From contig NZ_BJDN01000020.1 in the NCBI RefSeq assembly GCF_005405165.1, positions 1 to 57,117 on the forward strand: 57,117 bases of DNA, written 5' to 3'. Shown one piece after another: positions 19,260-29,074 of this stretch. The translations under genes were made by a program, and so were the position numbers. The notes under the pieces were generated by a model. The model made no database searches. It was not told the origin of the DNA and saw only the letters and a list, made by a program, of their open reading frames with translations. Origin of the DNA: Loigolactobacillus binensis. GTDB taxonomy: Bacteria; Bacillota; Bacilli; Lactobacillales; Lactobacillaceae. Every line of letters starts with the position of its first letter. The first letter of the stretch is position 1.

Positions 19260-19330
19260 GATTAGGATATCATGAATGGGCAACAATTGAAACGTACGTT
19301 CGTATTTTTTAGAAATTAACTAGTAAGTTT

Positions 19331-19765
19331 TCACAGAATGGACCGCGCCTTAACTACTGCAGCTTGTTGTTGTGCCTGCTTATCCGCTAAATTCAAGCTC
19401 ATAACTTCAAAAATAACTAATGGTAACGTTAAAAGCGCCTCAACCCCAAAAATCATCATGGCCAAGCCCTTTACGGACAATTGTGCTTCTTCTAAAATTG
19501 CAAGGTCACGTTTCAAAACACTAGTTTGATGTTTGGCCGCCTGTACCACAGTTGCCATATGACCAGCATGCCCGCGTTGGCCCGCACTGCCTGCCTTACC
19601 TTTGTTACCTGCATGACCGGCCTTGCCATCATCACCATCACCCACAATTTTAATGCTACTATCCCCTACAGGTGTTTCGGGACAAAACGAGTCTATGGCT
19701 ACAAATTGTAATCCTAAAAAAATTAAATAAATAAATAAAATATTATGTCGATTCAACCTGATCAT
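19331..19765 (-). CDS. Membrane protein with a collagen-like Gly-X-Y stretch
   Basis: 144 residues. A hydrophobic N terminus (about 8-24) is followed by nine perfect Gly-X-Y triplets at 44-70, rich in Ala, Lys and His and without proline. Then come a possible coiled region (about 75-95) and a second hydrophobic segment (about 97-122). This is the layout of a short collagen-like protein held in the membrane at both sides. Proline-free bacterial triplets can form triple helices by charge pairing, but nine is a short stretch. It has no recognised family. Confidence 0.6.
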   Translation of the reverse strand: MIRLNRHNILFIYLIFLGLQFVAIDSFCPETPVGDSSIKIVGDGDDGKAGHAGNKGKAGSAGQRGHAGHMATVVQAAKHQTSVLKRDLAILEEAQLSVKGLAMMIFGVEALLTLPLVIFEVMSLNLADKQAQQQAAVVKARSIL

Positions 19766-20273
19766 TCCCCCAATCGTTCTCTTGTAAGGGTTATCATAAC
19801 AAATGGACCTAATATTCTACCAATAGATACATGAGAGCCTCCTCATTTTATTTTCATTAAGTCTAGATCTACCGAAGTCGCTAAACCGTTTTTCCTCCTC
19901 AAGTCTTTACTTTTATTGCCAAAATATTTGTAGGAAACAAGAACCGAATAAAGGTCTAAACCTAACGATGACGAAGGTAATTATACTGTTACGACTAAAA
20001 AAGTAAGTCGGCATAAAAAATTATTAATATTTACGGCTCAAGTGATTGTGCCTGCTTGTTTTGCCTTAAGTCAGTGTGCAGAAACTTTGCAGCTTCTTAG
20101 CAACTAATACGAAATTTAATCCGACCACCTTGTCTAAAATCCATCTCCAAACTGTCTCCAAACCTTTTCTTGCGAAAGCGTTAAAAAGCTAGAAAAAAAG
20201 CAGACAGTGACCTTTTTTTCTGCTACACTCATAACAGATTTGATTCACGCTAACATTGGAGGAAAATTGAATT
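19766..20273. other. Intergenic region with a possible gene remnant
   Basis: 508 bases without an intact gene. An open stretch of 51 codons at 19952-20107 (plus strand) reads like a protein with a charged start (SKPNDDEGNYTVTTKK) and a hydrophobic segment (LLIFTAQVIVPACFAL), but it has no plausible start codon or RBS. It may be the decayed end of a membrane-protein gene. The DedA promoter should lie near the end of the region. Confidence 0.35.
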
Positions 20274-20930
20274 ATGAGTATGTTGATCGATTTTATCTTG
20301 CACATTGATAGCCACTTGGTTACAATCGTCAATACTTTTGGAAACTCAACCTATTTTATTTTATTTGCGATCATTTTTATTGAAACTGGGGCCGTTATTT
20401 TACCCTTTCTACCTGGTGATTCGTTATTATTCGCTGCCAGTGCTTTAGCAGCGAATTCCGAATATCATTTAAGTATTGGTCTGTTCATCACCATCTTTTT
20501 ACTAGCTTGTGTTGGTGGCGATTCCGCTAATTTTTGGATCGGTCACAATGCAGAGCGCATTCTCTCTCGCTATCGATGGTTCCGCCACTTTATCAATGAA
20601 GACAGCCTTGCTAAAGGTCAGGCCTTCTTCGATAAACACGGTGCAGTATCAATTATTTTAGCCCGTTTCATGCCGATCATTCGGACCTTTGTTCCTTTTG
20701 TTGCCGCTGGTTCCGGCTTCTCTTACCGTCAGTTTATTCGTTATAATTTAATTGCTTGTATTGCGTGGGTCGCGCTTTGTAGTGGCGCTGGTTACTTCTT
20801 TGGCAATATTCCTGTAGTCAAAGCTCATTTTTCTGCGATCATTTTAGGTATTATTGTGATCTCATTGATCCCCGCCGTTGTTGGCTTTCTGAAAAGTCGT
20901 TTTAGCGCTAAAGCTAAAGCGGCTGATTAA
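20274..20930 (+). CDS. DedA-family membrane protein
   Basis: 218 residues with the SNARE-associated/DedA layout: a re-entrant helix region with FIETGAVILPFLPGDS (near 35-52), GGDSANFWIGHNAERIL (near 82-98), and the conserved RFMPIIRTFVPFVAAGSG (near 138-155). DedA proteins are flippases or transporters that affect polyprenyl-phosphate or phospholipid recycling and membrane potential. GGAGGA precedes the ATG by about 10 bases. It is a single gene with its own terminator. Confidence 0.93.
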   Translation: MSMLIDFILHIDSHLVTIVNTFGNSTYFILFAIIFIETGAVILPFLPGDSLLFAASALAANSEYHLSIGLFITIFLLACVGGDSANFWIGHNAERILSRYRWFRHFINEDSLAKGQAFFDKHGAVSIILARFMPIIRTFVPFVAAGSGFSYRQFIRYNLIACIAWVALCSGAGYFFGNIPVVKAHFSAIILGIIVISLIPAVVGFLKSRFSAKAKAAD

Positions 20931-20940
20931 TTCAGGCAAC

Positions 20941-20978
20941 AAAAAATCGTTTAGACAATTTAGTCTAAACGATTTTTT
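20941..20978 (+). terminator. Bidirectional terminator between dedA and GNAT genes
   Basis: A perfect 16-base pairing of AAAAAATCGTTTAGAC with GTCTAAACGATTTTTT around a 6-base loop lies between two convergent genes. Confidence 0.92.
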
Positions 20979-20980
20979 AG

Positions 20981-21571
20981 TTAACTGGCCATTGCGGTGG
21001 CTCGTTTTAAGTTGCGTTGCATGTGATAATAGCGGTGATCTCCGATCATCATAGTTCCCACCGTTTCAAATGCATGTCCCTGATATAATCGTTTCGCACT
21101 AGGATTAGTAAAATCAACGTTTAAGCCAATCGTTGCCATACCTGTATTTTTAACAAAACGCGGTAAAGCTCGTAACAACTGGCTACCGATCCCGTGACCC
21201 TGATAGTTAGGGTCAACGGCAATTGAATCAAGGTACCATTCGTTTTTAAATGCCTCAGGATCCGGCGTTAACGGCTGAGTTTGGAAACTTTTAACGCGCC
21301 GGGAAATTTTAGTCAACACAGCATCGACGGTATCTTCGTTTTTATCCGGATAACCGAAGGCCACACCGATAATTTGGTGATTGATTTCGGCCACCACGGT
21401 AGTTGCCGCCCCCGACAAGTATGTCGGCGTTCGGTAAGCTGCCCTGATGACCTTCAGTAAGTCACCTTCAGGAACGTCTTCCAATTCATCCAGTTGCATT
21501 TCATCATAGATCAAATTGATCAAGGGGGCTATCTGGCCCGCATCATCAGGAGTTGCTTCACGGATTATCAC
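20981..21571 (-). CDS. GNAT-family N-acetyltransferase
   Basis: 196 residues with the acetyl-CoA site signature (V-x-x-x-x-x-G-x-G): SIAVDPNYQGHGIGSQLL near 116-133, followed by the beta-strand/helix NVDFTNPSAKRLYQGHAFE. The start appears to be GTG. The substrate is unknown. Confidence 0.88.
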   Translation of the reverse strand: MIIREATPDDAGQIAPLINLIYDEMQLDELEDVPEGDLLKVIRAAYRTPTYLSGAATTVVAEINHQIIGVAFGYPDKNEDTVDAVLTKISRRVKSFQTQPLTPDPEAFKNEWYLDSIAVDPNYQGHGIGSQLLRALPRFVKNTGMATIGLNVDFTNPSAKRLYQGHAFETVGTMMIGDHRYYHMQRNLKRATAMAS

Positions 21572-21639
21572 AATAACACTACTTTCTTATTTTTTACTTC
21601 CACTACTTCCATCGTAAGTTAAGGATACCTAAACTTTTT

Positions 21640-22368
21640 TTACTTGTCAAAAAATGTAGGCTTATTTTCGGCCAAATTTTGGTTTAACAAGGTCAAGGCG
21701 GCTGTCAACAAATGTGGCTGCGGCTGCGGCTGCGGCGGTGGCACTTGCACTACCAGGCCTTGCTGACGAATAACCTGGGCCGTCGTTGTCCCTAAGGCAA
21801 CAAAGTGAGGTAGTTGTGGTTGCCGGTAGACTTGCCAAAAACGGCAGAAATTAGAAGGACTGGTGATCAGTGCTTGCTGAATTGAAAGGCCTGCTAGCTT
21901 AGTTTGCGCCTCTGCAGCAGCAGTGGTTGACCACTGATTACGGTAGATAGGTAGCAACTTCCAGTTAACCCCACCACTTAAGCGAGTCAAATTACCAACC
22001 AAGGCGATGACCCGTTGCTGCGGCCGGCGAATTTGCGCCAAATAAGCAATCAGCGCTTGTTGCTGGGGCTGTGGGGCAATGAGCACCGCTTTACCACAAC
22101 CGTTCACCTGCTGGCCTATTTTAGCACTGAGCACGACTAAGGTCGCTTGCCGAACCAATTCGGCATAATGGGCCACTAAGCAAGCTGCCGCATACCCACT
22201 GGTGAGCACCACGTAGTCTGCCTGCCGCAAAGCCATTTGCGCCTGACCAGTTAATGGACAAAAAATCAGCTCCCGAAACGGATAGTAAATCACTGGCAAC
22301 TGAGCAGCTAAACGTTGTTGCCAAATTAGTGGGATCTTAGCCTGCGGATACGTGATCAAAATTGCCAT
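21640..22368 (-). CDS. hemD: Uroporphyrinogen-III synthase, stand-alone HemD
   Basis: Closes and inverts hydroxymethylbilane to uroporphyrinogen III. The 242 residues have the two-domain HemD pattern: ADYVVLTSGYAA near 50-61, and a better conserved second half with ALITSPSNFCRFW and FVALGTTTAQVIRQQG. The C terminus has a Pro-Gln repeat (PPPQPQPQPH), reflected in the DNA as a GGCTGC hexamer repeat near 21714-21738. It is the last gene of the siroheme/sulfate unit, 125 bases after hemL. A second HemD domain is fused to CobA upstream, so the cell appears to have two. Confidence 0.8.
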   Translation of the reverse strand: MAILITYPQAKIPLIWQQRLAAQLPVIYYPFRELIFCPLTGQAQMALRQADYVVLTSGYAAACLVAHYAELVRQATLVVLSAKIGQQVNGCGKAVLIAPQPQQQALIAYLAQIRRPQQRVIALVGNLTRLSGGVNWKLLPIYRNQWSTTAAAEAQTKLAGLSIQQALITSPSNFCRFWQVYRQPQLPHFVALGTTTAQVIRQQGLVVQVPPPQPQPQPHLLTAALTLLNQNLAENKPTFFDK

Positions 22369-22493
22369 TGCAACGCCCCACTTTCATAAAACGTAAACAA
22401 AAAGCAGCTATAACTTCCTTAAGTTTAGAAATAATAGCTACACAATGACTTGTAAAAATAACCAAGGATGCCTAGATCACAGTAATTAACTGA

Positions 22494-23786
22494 TCAAGTG
22501 TGACTAACAGTCATAAAAGCCTGCTCAAAAGCAGCGATCGTTTGCTCGATTTCAGCATCAGTATGTTTGGTGGAAATAAAGTTAGTTTCAAATTGAGACG
22601 GAGCGGTATAAATGCCAGCTTGCAACAAAGCCTTATAAAATTTAGCAAAATAGGCTTGGTCACTTTGTTGGACATCCGCAAAGTTTTCAACTTCATGCTG
22701 GTTGAAAAAATAACTCCACATTGTGCCGACATGATGGGTGATAATTGGCACTTGATACTTTTGCGCGGCCGCGTTCAACCCCACCATTAACCGCGTCACT
22801 TTTTGGGACATAGCCGCATATAGCTCTTCGTTCAGTTGACTTAATGTACTGATACCACCAGTCATTGCTAAAGGATTGCCTGACAGCGTTCCCGCATGAT
22901 AAATTGGTCCATCAGGCGTGATCTGATGCATAATTTCACGACGCCCGCCAAAAACACCAACTGGTAAACCGCCACCAACAACTTTGCCTAAGGTAGTTAA
23001 ATCGGGTGTGATGCCATATAATGACTGCGCACCATGAAAAGCCGCTCGGAACCCTGTCATCACTTCATCAAAGATCAATAAGGCACCGTGTTCACTGGTG
23101 ACTTGCCGTAAAGTTTGTAAAAAGGACTGTTTCGCCGGGATAACGCCCATATTTCCCGCTACCGGTTCCACGATCACACACGCAATTTCATCCCCATGTG
23201 CAGCGAATACCTTTTTAATAGCGGCCTCATCATTGTAGGGTACCGTCAAAGTATCATAGGCTAAGGCTTCTGGTACTCCCGGTGACTTGGTAATGTTAAA
23301 GGTAGCTAGACCTGATCCAGCATCAACTAACAATGAATCGCTATGCCCATGATAATTACCAATAAATTTAACGATTTTATCACGCTCAGTGTAGCCACGT
23401 GCCAAACGAATCGCACTCATTGTCGCTTCTGTTCCGGAAGAAACCATTCGTAGCATTTCAATGGAAGGCACTAATTGCTGAATCATTTTAGCCAGTTGAC
23501 TTTCCAACAAAGTCGGTGCACCGTAGCTGGTACCCTGGGTCACCGCTGCCTGTAAGTCGGCCACAACTTTATCATCTGCATGGCCTAGGATCAAAGGTCC
23601 CCACGACATCACATAATCAATATAATCGTTGCCATCAAGATCATAAATATGGGCACCCTTCCCGTGATCAATAAAAAGCGGGTCACCACCGACGTTTTTA
23701 AAAGCCCGCACTGGACTATTGACGCCGCCGGGCATTAATTGACTTGCCTCAACAAAGGCTTGTTTAGATTTAGTAAAATTATGCAT
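22494..23786 (-). CDS. hemL: Glutamate-1-semialdehyde 2,1-aminomutase HemL
   Basis: PLP enzyme that makes 5-aminolevulinate from glutamate-1-semialdehyde. The 430 residues have the usual length. The PLP lysine is K268 in [13 protein letters not shown], and [16 protein letters not shown] (116-131) and [10 protein letters not shown] (238-247) are typical. It follows hemB by 14 bases in the siroheme gene block. Confidence 0.97.
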   Translation of the reverse strand: MHNFTKSKQAFVEASQLMPGGVNSPVRAFKNVGGDPLFIDHGKGAHIYDLDGNDYIDYVMSWGPLILGHADDKVVADLQAAVTQGTSYGAPTLLESQLAKMIQQLVPSIEMLRMVSSGTEATMSAIRLARGYTERDKIVKFIGNYHGHSDSLLVDAGSGLATFNITKSPGVPEALAYDTLTVPYNDEAAIKKVFAAHGDEIACVIVEPVAGNMGVIPAKQSFLQTLRQVTSEHGALLIFDEVMTGFRAAFHGAQSLYGITPDLTTLGKVVGGGLPVGVFGGRREIMHQITPDGPIYHAGTLSGNPLAMTGGISTLSQLNEELYAAMSQKVTRLMVGLNAAAQKYQVPIITHHVGTMWSYFFNQHEVENFADVQQSDQAYFAKFYKALLQAGIYTAPSQFETNFISTKHTDAEIEQTIAAFEQAFMTVSHT

Positions 23787-23800
23787 AGGTGCCTCCTTCG

Positions 23801-24772
23801 TTAAACTAAGCGTGCCGCAACATCCTTGGCGAAATAAGTGATGATCAAATCAGCGCCAGCACGCTTCATACCGGTTAAAATTTCGTTGACGATTTTAGCC
23901 TCATCGATCCAACCATTAGCCGCCGCTGCTTTGACCATTGCGTATTCACCAGAAACATTATAAGCGACCAATGGTAAATTAGTTTGCTCACGGACATCCC
24001 GTAAAATATCACCAAAGGCCATGGATGGCTTGACCATTACCATATCGGCGCCTTCCTTTTCATCGCTAGCCACTTCACGGAGTGCATCTAACCGGTTGGC
24101 TGGATCCATTTGGTACGTTTTACGATCGCCAAAAGCCGGCGCGCTATTAGCGGCATCGCGGAAAGGACCATAAAAACTAGAAGCATATTTAACCGCGTAA
24201 GACATGATCGGTGTATTGACTAAACCTGCTTCATCCAAGCCTTGACGAATTGCCGTCACAAAGCCATCCATGGCATTGGAAGGCGCAATGATGTCGGCAC
24301 CCGCCTGGGCTTGACTGACTGCCGTTTTAGCTAATAATTTTAAAGATTCATCATTCAGAACGTAACCATTTTCGTCAACCACACCACAATGGCCAGTTGC
24401 CGTGTATTCACACAGACAAGTATCAGCGATCACGATCAGATCAGGAAAGGCGGCCTTGATCTGGCGTGTGGCCTGTTGCACGATACCATCATCCGCCCAA
24501 GCACCTGTACCAACATCATCTTTATGACTAGGCAACCCGAATAAAATAATCGCCTTGATCCCGAGATCTGTGATCGCTTTAATTTCTGCTGAGAGCGTGT
24601 CTAGGCCAAATTGATAAACACCAGGCATTGAACTGATCTCTTGCTTACCCTTTAAATCTTCGACCACAAAAACGGGCATGATCAAATCGTCACGGGTCAC
24701 CCGATTTTCTCGAACTAAATCCCTTAATGCCGCTGTAGTACGTAAACGCCGATGACGATCAAATTGAGTCAT
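23801..24772 (-). CDS. hemB: Porphobilinogen synthase HemB
   Basis: Condenses two 5-aminolevulinates to porphobilinogen. The 323 residues carry both Schiff-base lysines (K195 in [13 protein letters not shown] and K248 in MVMVKPSM) and the zinc cysteines C119, C121 and C129 ([13 protein letters not shown]), so it is a zinc-type enzyme. I prefer ATG 24772: an upstream TTG at 24781 lies almost on top of the AAGGAAG box. Confidence 0.96.
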   Translation of the reverse strand: MTQFDRHRRLRTTAALRDLVRENRVTRDDLIMPVFVVEDLKGKQEISSMPGVYQFGLDTLSAEIKAITDLGIKAIILFGLPSHKDDVGTGAWADDGIVQQATRQIKAAFPDLIVIADTCLCEYTATGHCGVVDENGYVLNDESLKLLAKTAVSQAQAGADIIAPSNAMDGFVTAIRQGLDEAGLVNTPIMSYAVKYASSFYGPFRDAANSAPAFGDRKTYQMDPANRLDALREVASDEKEGADMVMVKPSMAFGDILRDVREQTNLPLVAYNVSGEYAMVKAAAANGWIDEAKIVNEILTGMKRAGADLIITYFAKDVAARLV

Positions 24773-24800
24773 ACTGATCAAACTTCCTTTTTAATTAATT

Positions 24801-25718
24801 TTATTTAATATCTAAAGCAGCTAAAGCACCTTGTGCGATCAAAGTTGCTGCCGCAGTTTGGCCTAGTTTAGCGCTTAATGGCCCGCGATTCTCTAGTGGG
24901 TACCAAGCCGAGCCATCCGCTGCCGCGATCAGTCCCTTAAACTTATAGTCAAGCGCATTTTGTGTCGCGTAACCACCGATTGGAAAACTGCAACTACCGC
25001 CTAAGGTTTTTAAAAACGCCCGTTCGATCTGAACACAGCTGGCAGTAGCCTGATCATTGATCGCCGCTAACAAGGATAACGTGTCCGTATCAGTTTGGCG
25101 ACACTCCACTGCCATTGCGCCTTGACCTACGGCTGGTAAAATATCCAGTTTTAGGGAGTAGCGATAATAGGGCGTGATCGTTACTGCCAACCGATCCAAT
25201 CCAGCCTCGGCCAATACGATCCCCGCCAAATTTTCACTAGCAATTTTAGCCAGGCGTGTATCCACGTTACCGCGAATCGGGATGATCTCCAAATCAGGTC
25301 GCAAGTGTAATAATTGACCCTTACGCCGCAAACTATTGGTACCGATGCGTGCATGTGCTGGTAAATCGGCCAATGAATGTAACGGCATCACTGTGATCAA
25401 GCAATCAAAGGCTGAGGCGCGTTTAGGCACCGCACCAATGGTAAGTCCTGCTGGTAAAGCCGGTGGAACATCCTTTAAACTGTGCACCGCAAAATCAATT
25501 TTGTGATCCAATAATTCTTGTTCAATAGCTTTAACAAACACTCCTTTACCGCCAATTTTTTGTAAACTGGCCTGCAAATTACGATCGCCTTCCGTGACGA
25601 TCGGCTGCAGCCGAAAATTCACCTGGGGAAACTTGATTTGTAGCTGTTGCTGAACCAATTGTGCTTGGCACAAAGCCAGCTTACTTTGCCGGGTGCCAAT
25701 AATAAATGTCGTCTTCAT
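24801..25718 (-). CDS. hemC: Hydroxymethylbilane synthase HemC
   Basis: Polymerises four porphobilinogens into hydroxymethylbilane. The 305 residues show the HSLKDVP motif (79-85) and the dipyrromethane-cofactor cysteine C243 in LGGSCSFPIGG. The ATG directly abuts the hemA stop codon, so translation is probably coupled. Confidence 0.97.
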   Translation of the reverse strand: MKTTFIIGTRQSKLALCQAQLVQQQLQIKFPQVNFRLQPIVTEGDRNLQASLQKIGGKGVFVKAIEQELLDHKIDFAVHSLKDVPPALPAGLTIGAVPKRASAFDCLITVMPLHSLADLPAHARIGTNSLRRKGQLLHLRPDLEIIPIRGNVDTRLAKIASENLAGIVLAEAGLDRLAVTITPYYRYSLKLDILPAVGQGAMAVECRQTDTDTLSLLAAINDQATASCVQIERAFLKTLGGSCSFPIGGYATQNALDYKFKGLIAAADGSAWYPLENRGPLSAKLGQTAAATLIAQGALAALDIK

Positions 25719-27005
25719 TTAGCCAACCTCCTTGTTGACGACTTTTTCCGCACCAGTTAATCCAAAAATTTGCTCAAAAAAAGCAATGTCGCTTTCAGCA
25801 GCGGCCGTCACTGACAATTCCTTAACCGTTTTGATTGGTTGTTTGATCATCTGATTAACAATGCTTTTCATATGCTTACGAATCACTTTTAGTTCGTGTT
25901 CATCCAGTTCAGGCAATTTACGTTGCAAACTAGCTAAGGCTGTTGCTTGAATGTCTAAAGCTGATTCACGTAATTCCTTGATCACTGGTACAATATGTAA
26001 CTGCTGTTGCCACAGGTAATAGGCTTGTACCGCCGCGGGAATCGCCAGGTTGATTTTTTGGACCAACTGCTGCCGTAGGCCATCATTGGCCTGCACGATC
26101 GTCGTTAATTGATCGATATCATAACATGGTAATATTGTAGCCAATGATGTGGATAGCTTTATATTACGCGGAACGCCAAGGTCGATCAATATTAAATCCG
26201 CCTGAAAAGAACTTAATGTTTGTTGTACGATAATCGGTTGGGTAGCGGCAGTCGCAGTGATCACCGCATCAGCATGCGCCAAAACAGCCGTCAGATGTGA
26301 CCATGGTACCGCACTTACTTGCCGGCCAAACTTACTGGCAATATTTTGAGCTTTACTCAAGGTCCGATTAACCAAAATAATTCGACTAAAACCCATGCTA
26401 TACGCGTTGTCCAGTACCTGTCGTCCCATCACACCCAAGCCAACGATCACTAATTGTTTATTCGTCAATGATTGTAAGTGCGTTTTGATCCGATGCAAAC
26501 CCGCTTGGCTGGCGGAGGTTGAATGTTCACTGATTTTATATGTGGCATGCATCCGCTTAGCAAAGGTGATCACCGCCTGAAATAAATGATTAAAAATTGC
26601 CCCAGTAGTACCATTAGCCTGTGCAGTAAAAAAAGCACGCTTCACCTGGCCTAGAATTTGTGCTTCACCAACGAGCAGCGACTCCAAGCCACTGGCAACA
26701 CGAAACAAATGGGTCACCGCCGCGGCTTGTTCTTCAAACTTAACATAGGTATTGATCGTTGCTAGCTCAACATTGAACCAGTTGGCTAAAAAACGTTTTA
26801 AATAGTAACGACCAGTGTGAAGCTGATCGACGACCGCATAAATTTCTGTTCGATTACAGGTTGATAAAATCACATTTTCAAGGACACTTTTTTCTTGATT
26901 TAATTGCTGATCTGCTTGGACCAATTCTTGGGTCGTAAAGGTGAATTGTTCTCGTAACGCCAATGGCAGGCGTTGATAATCTAAATTAAGATAAATAATA
27001 TACAT
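25719..27005 (-). CDS. hemA: Glutamyl-tRNA reductase HemA
   Basis: First committed step of C5-type tetrapyrrole synthesis: it reduces glutamyl-tRNA(Glu) to glutamate-1-semialdehyde with NADPH. The 428 residues have the catalytic Cys50 in STCNRTE, a GLESLLVGEAQILGQVK segment near 105-122, an NADPH-binding VGLGVMGRQV region near 188-197 and a C-terminal dimerisation helix. It overlaps the sirC stop codon (TGATG) and has a GGAG ribosome binding site. Confidence 0.97.
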   Translation of the reverse strand: MYIIYLNLDYQRLPLALREQFTFTTQELVQADQQLNQEKSVLENVILSTCNRTEIYAVVDQLHTGRYYLKRFLANWFNVELATINTYVKFEEQAAAVTHLFRVASGLESLLVGEAQILGQVKRAFFTAQANGTTGAIFNHLFQAVITFAKRMHATYKISEHSTSASQAGLHRIKTHLQSLTNKQLVIVGLGVMGRQVLDNAYSMGFSRIILVNRTLSKAQNIASKFGRQVSAVPWSHLTAVLAHADAVITATAATQPIIVQQTLSSFQADLILIDLGVPRNIKLSTSLATILPCYDIDQLTTIVQANDGLRQQLVQKINLAIPAAVQAYYLWQQQLHIVPVIKELRESALDIQATALASLQRKLPELDEHELKVIRKHMKSIVNQMIKQPIKTVKELSVTAAAESDIAFFEQIFGLTGAEKVVNKEVG

Positions 27006-27466
27006 CAGTCACGTTCACTCCTTTCCCTTTGCCAGGGTTGCGCAATTAACCAAAGCAGTAAAAGTTGCCGAATTCGTTTAGCCAGCTTAGGGGCCCGCCC
27101 ACCAGTTGAAATAGCCACTGTGACCTGACCACTTTTTGCAACCGCCATATTATAAAAATCAGACTGTGTTTTATCACCAGTATTGTTGACCCATTGACCA
27201 GCATGAACTGCCTGGCTAATTGCTGTATTAATGGTCGGATCGTCTGTGCAGGCAAAAATCAAATTGGCGTGATTTAAATCACTGGGGTGGTAGGCACGGG
27301 CGACCCAATTGATCTGTTGAAGATCAATTTGAGCACTTAATGTTGGACTGATCACTGTGATCACCGCTCCAGTTGCCTGCAGTGTTCTGATCTTGCGCGC
27401 AGCAATGTTACCCCCACCTACTATTAACACTGCCTTTCCTTTTAAATTAAGCATCACTGGATACAT
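27005..27466 (-). CDS. sirC: Precorrin-2 dehydrogenase SirC
   Basis: NAD-dependent oxidation of precorrin-2 to sirohydrochlorin. The 153 residues correspond to the N-terminal part of Met8/CysG and to the short Bacillus YlnF type. The nucleotide site is LIVGGGNIAARKIRTL near 13-28, and VAISTGGRAPKLAKRIR is near 113-129. It overlaps hemA by one base. Chelatase activity is supplied by the separate SirB-like protein. Confidence 0.92.
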   Translation of the reverse strand: MYPVMLNLKGKAVLIVGGGNIAARKIRTLQATGAVITVISPTLSAQIDLQQINWVARAYHPSDLNHANLIFACTDDPTINTAISQAVHAGQWVNNTGDKTQSDFYNMAVAKSGQVTVAISTGGRAPKLAKRIRQLLLLWLIAQPWQRERSERD

Positions 27467-27595
27467 TATCGTTCACCACTTTTAACCTGCTTATCTAGCT
27501 TATCGTTAGTTTAGCATATTTTTGGAAGCTGACCTTAGCCGTTAGTTGCCCGCCATAAAGCCAAAGCCAACTCCTTTTTAGTACTTTTTAGTTGC
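27467..27595. other. Short gap between cobA-hemD and sirC
   Basis: 129 bases within the operon. There is no terminator. An AT-rich TATGCTAAACT stretch near 27513-27523 on the minus strand could be an internal -10 region, but no clear -35 is seen. Confidence 0.3.
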
Positions 27596-29014
27596 TCACT
27601 GCCGCAGCCAGTTGGTAAGCGTCGTTAATAATGCCGCATAACTAGGCTGACTAGTATAAACACGCTGAACGCCTTGAGCTAACAATGCTGCTGTCACTTG
27701 CTCGCCAAATGCAAAACTAGGCAAGTCCCGTAATTGCTGACGCTGGCTGGGAGCAACACTATTAAATAAATCATTCACCGCTTGGGTACTGGTAAAAATA
27801 GCGACCTGATATTGGCGCGGCCGAAGCTGATTTTGCCGTAGTAATACGTGGCGATACAACGATAACCAGGTAGCGCCGTCAACCGCAAGTGCCGGCTTGG
27901 TATCGGCCGCTCCTAAAAATAAGGCACCCGGATCCGTTAACGCCAATTCGATTTGCCTGATCTGCGCATCAACTAGCAAGCCTAAATGCCGTAAACCAAC
28001 CGCCACACGCTGGGTGGTTACCACTAATCGTAACGCCGCCAATACCCGTAAATCTAATTTAGCCGCCAATAACTGTGCTTTGAATTGTGTAAAAGCTACC
28101 ATATCCGTCACAACTAAAGTTTGATACCGCTGAAGATTCGGTAAGACAATGGGTAAAAATTGTACCGTGCTGCGATTAAAATGATCAACAAAGGCCCCTT
28201 GATCCCGTAATAACGTCGTCAAAGTCGTGGACTGCGCTGCCGGAATCAAAAGATGCTTACCCGTCAGTGGCGTGTTTGGCGGCTGTAATGCTGATCGCAG
28301 TTTAACCACAGCTCCGACCACGATCAAACTTGGTGCGCCTAGCTTTTGCTGCCGGACAACATTAATGATCGTAGCTAAAGTCGCCGTTACCACCCGCTGG
28401 TTCCACTGGGTTGCCCACTGGATAACTGCAACAGGTGTCGTGGCGGCTTTGCCATGTTGGCGTAATTTTGCCACGATCTGGTGCAACTGGCTCATTCCCA
28501 TTAGAAAAACTAAGGTTCCTTCTTGTGCCGCAATATTGGCCCAATCTAAGGCGGTGTTGCCACTTTGGCGGTGGCCAGTGATCACATGAAAACTAGCGGC
28601 ATAATCACGGTGAGTGATCGGAATTCCGGCAGCAGCTAAGCCAGCCAACGCGCTGGTCAGTCCGGGAACAACTTCAAAGGTGATTCCGGCAGCAGCTAAG
28701 TGTTGTCCTTCTTCACCACCACGACCAAAAACATACGGATCACCAGCCTTCAGACGGACGACGCGCTTATTTTGTTGGGCGTAGTCGATCAATAACTGCT
28801 CGATCTGCCCTTGTTTGACTTTATGAAAATAAGGCAGCTTACCAACATCGATCAATTGTGCCTGACTGGCTAACCGCAATAATTCCGGTGCAACTAAGCG
28901 ATCATAAAAAACAACGTCGGCTTCTTTTAAGCGCCGCTCGCCTAATCGCGTCAAATACTCTGGATCACCTGGACCAGCGCCCACTAATGAAACCAAGCCG
29001 CTCATATTCATCAT
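27596..29014 (-). CDS. cobA: Uroporphyrinogen-III methyltransferase / HemD fusion (CobA-HemD)
   Basis: 472 residues in two parts. Residues 1-240 are the SAM-dependent SUMT domain that makes precorrin-2: VSLVGAGPGDPE near 8-19, YVFGRGGEEGQHL near 90-102, and GIPITHRDYAASF near 131-143. Residues about 247-472 form a HemD-like domain with VVTDMVAFTQF and AIFTSTQAVNDLF, but its last motif reads FAFGEQVTAALLAQG rather than the usual G-x-T-T-A. Such fusions are common in clostridia. Since a separate HemD exists, this half may be redundant or weakened. Confidence 0.93.
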   Translation of the reverse strand: MMNMSGLVSLVGAGPGDPEYLTRLGERRLKEADVVFYDRLVAPELLRLASQAQLIDVGKLPYFHKVKQGQIEQLLIDYAQQNKRVVRLKAGDPYVFGRGGEEGQHLAAAGITFEVVPGLTSALAGLAAAGIPITHRDYAASFHVITGHRQSGNTALDWANIAAQEGTLVFLMGMSQLHQIVAKLRQHGKAATTPVAVIQWATQWNQRVVTATLATIINVVRQQKLGAPSLIVVGAVVKLRSALQPPNTPLTGKHLLIPAAQSTTLTTLLRDQGAFVDHFNRSTVQFLPIVLPNLQRYQTLVVTDMVAFTQFKAQLLAAKLDLRVLAALRLVVTTQRVAVGLRHLGLLVDAQIRQIELALTDPGALFLGAADTKPALAVDGATWLSLYRHVLLRQNQLRPRQYQVAIFTSTQAVNDLFNSVAPSQRQQLRDLPSFAFGEQVTAALLAQGVQRVYTSQPSYAALLTTLTNWLRQ

Positions 29015-29074
29015 CGCCTTATCTTTTTCAAACTAAATACAGTTGGCCTACTTGAATTTGCAGCTAACTGATAC

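Noticed and set aside
21714..21738. GGCTGC hexamer repeat in hemD as a phase-variable tract
   Set aside because: The unit is six bases, so changes in copy number would stay in frame and only lengthen the Pro-Gln tail.
28227..28589. A 120-residue open frame antisense to cobA-hemD
   Set aside because: There is no RBS and the composition (many Cys and Trp) is that of a mirror frame.
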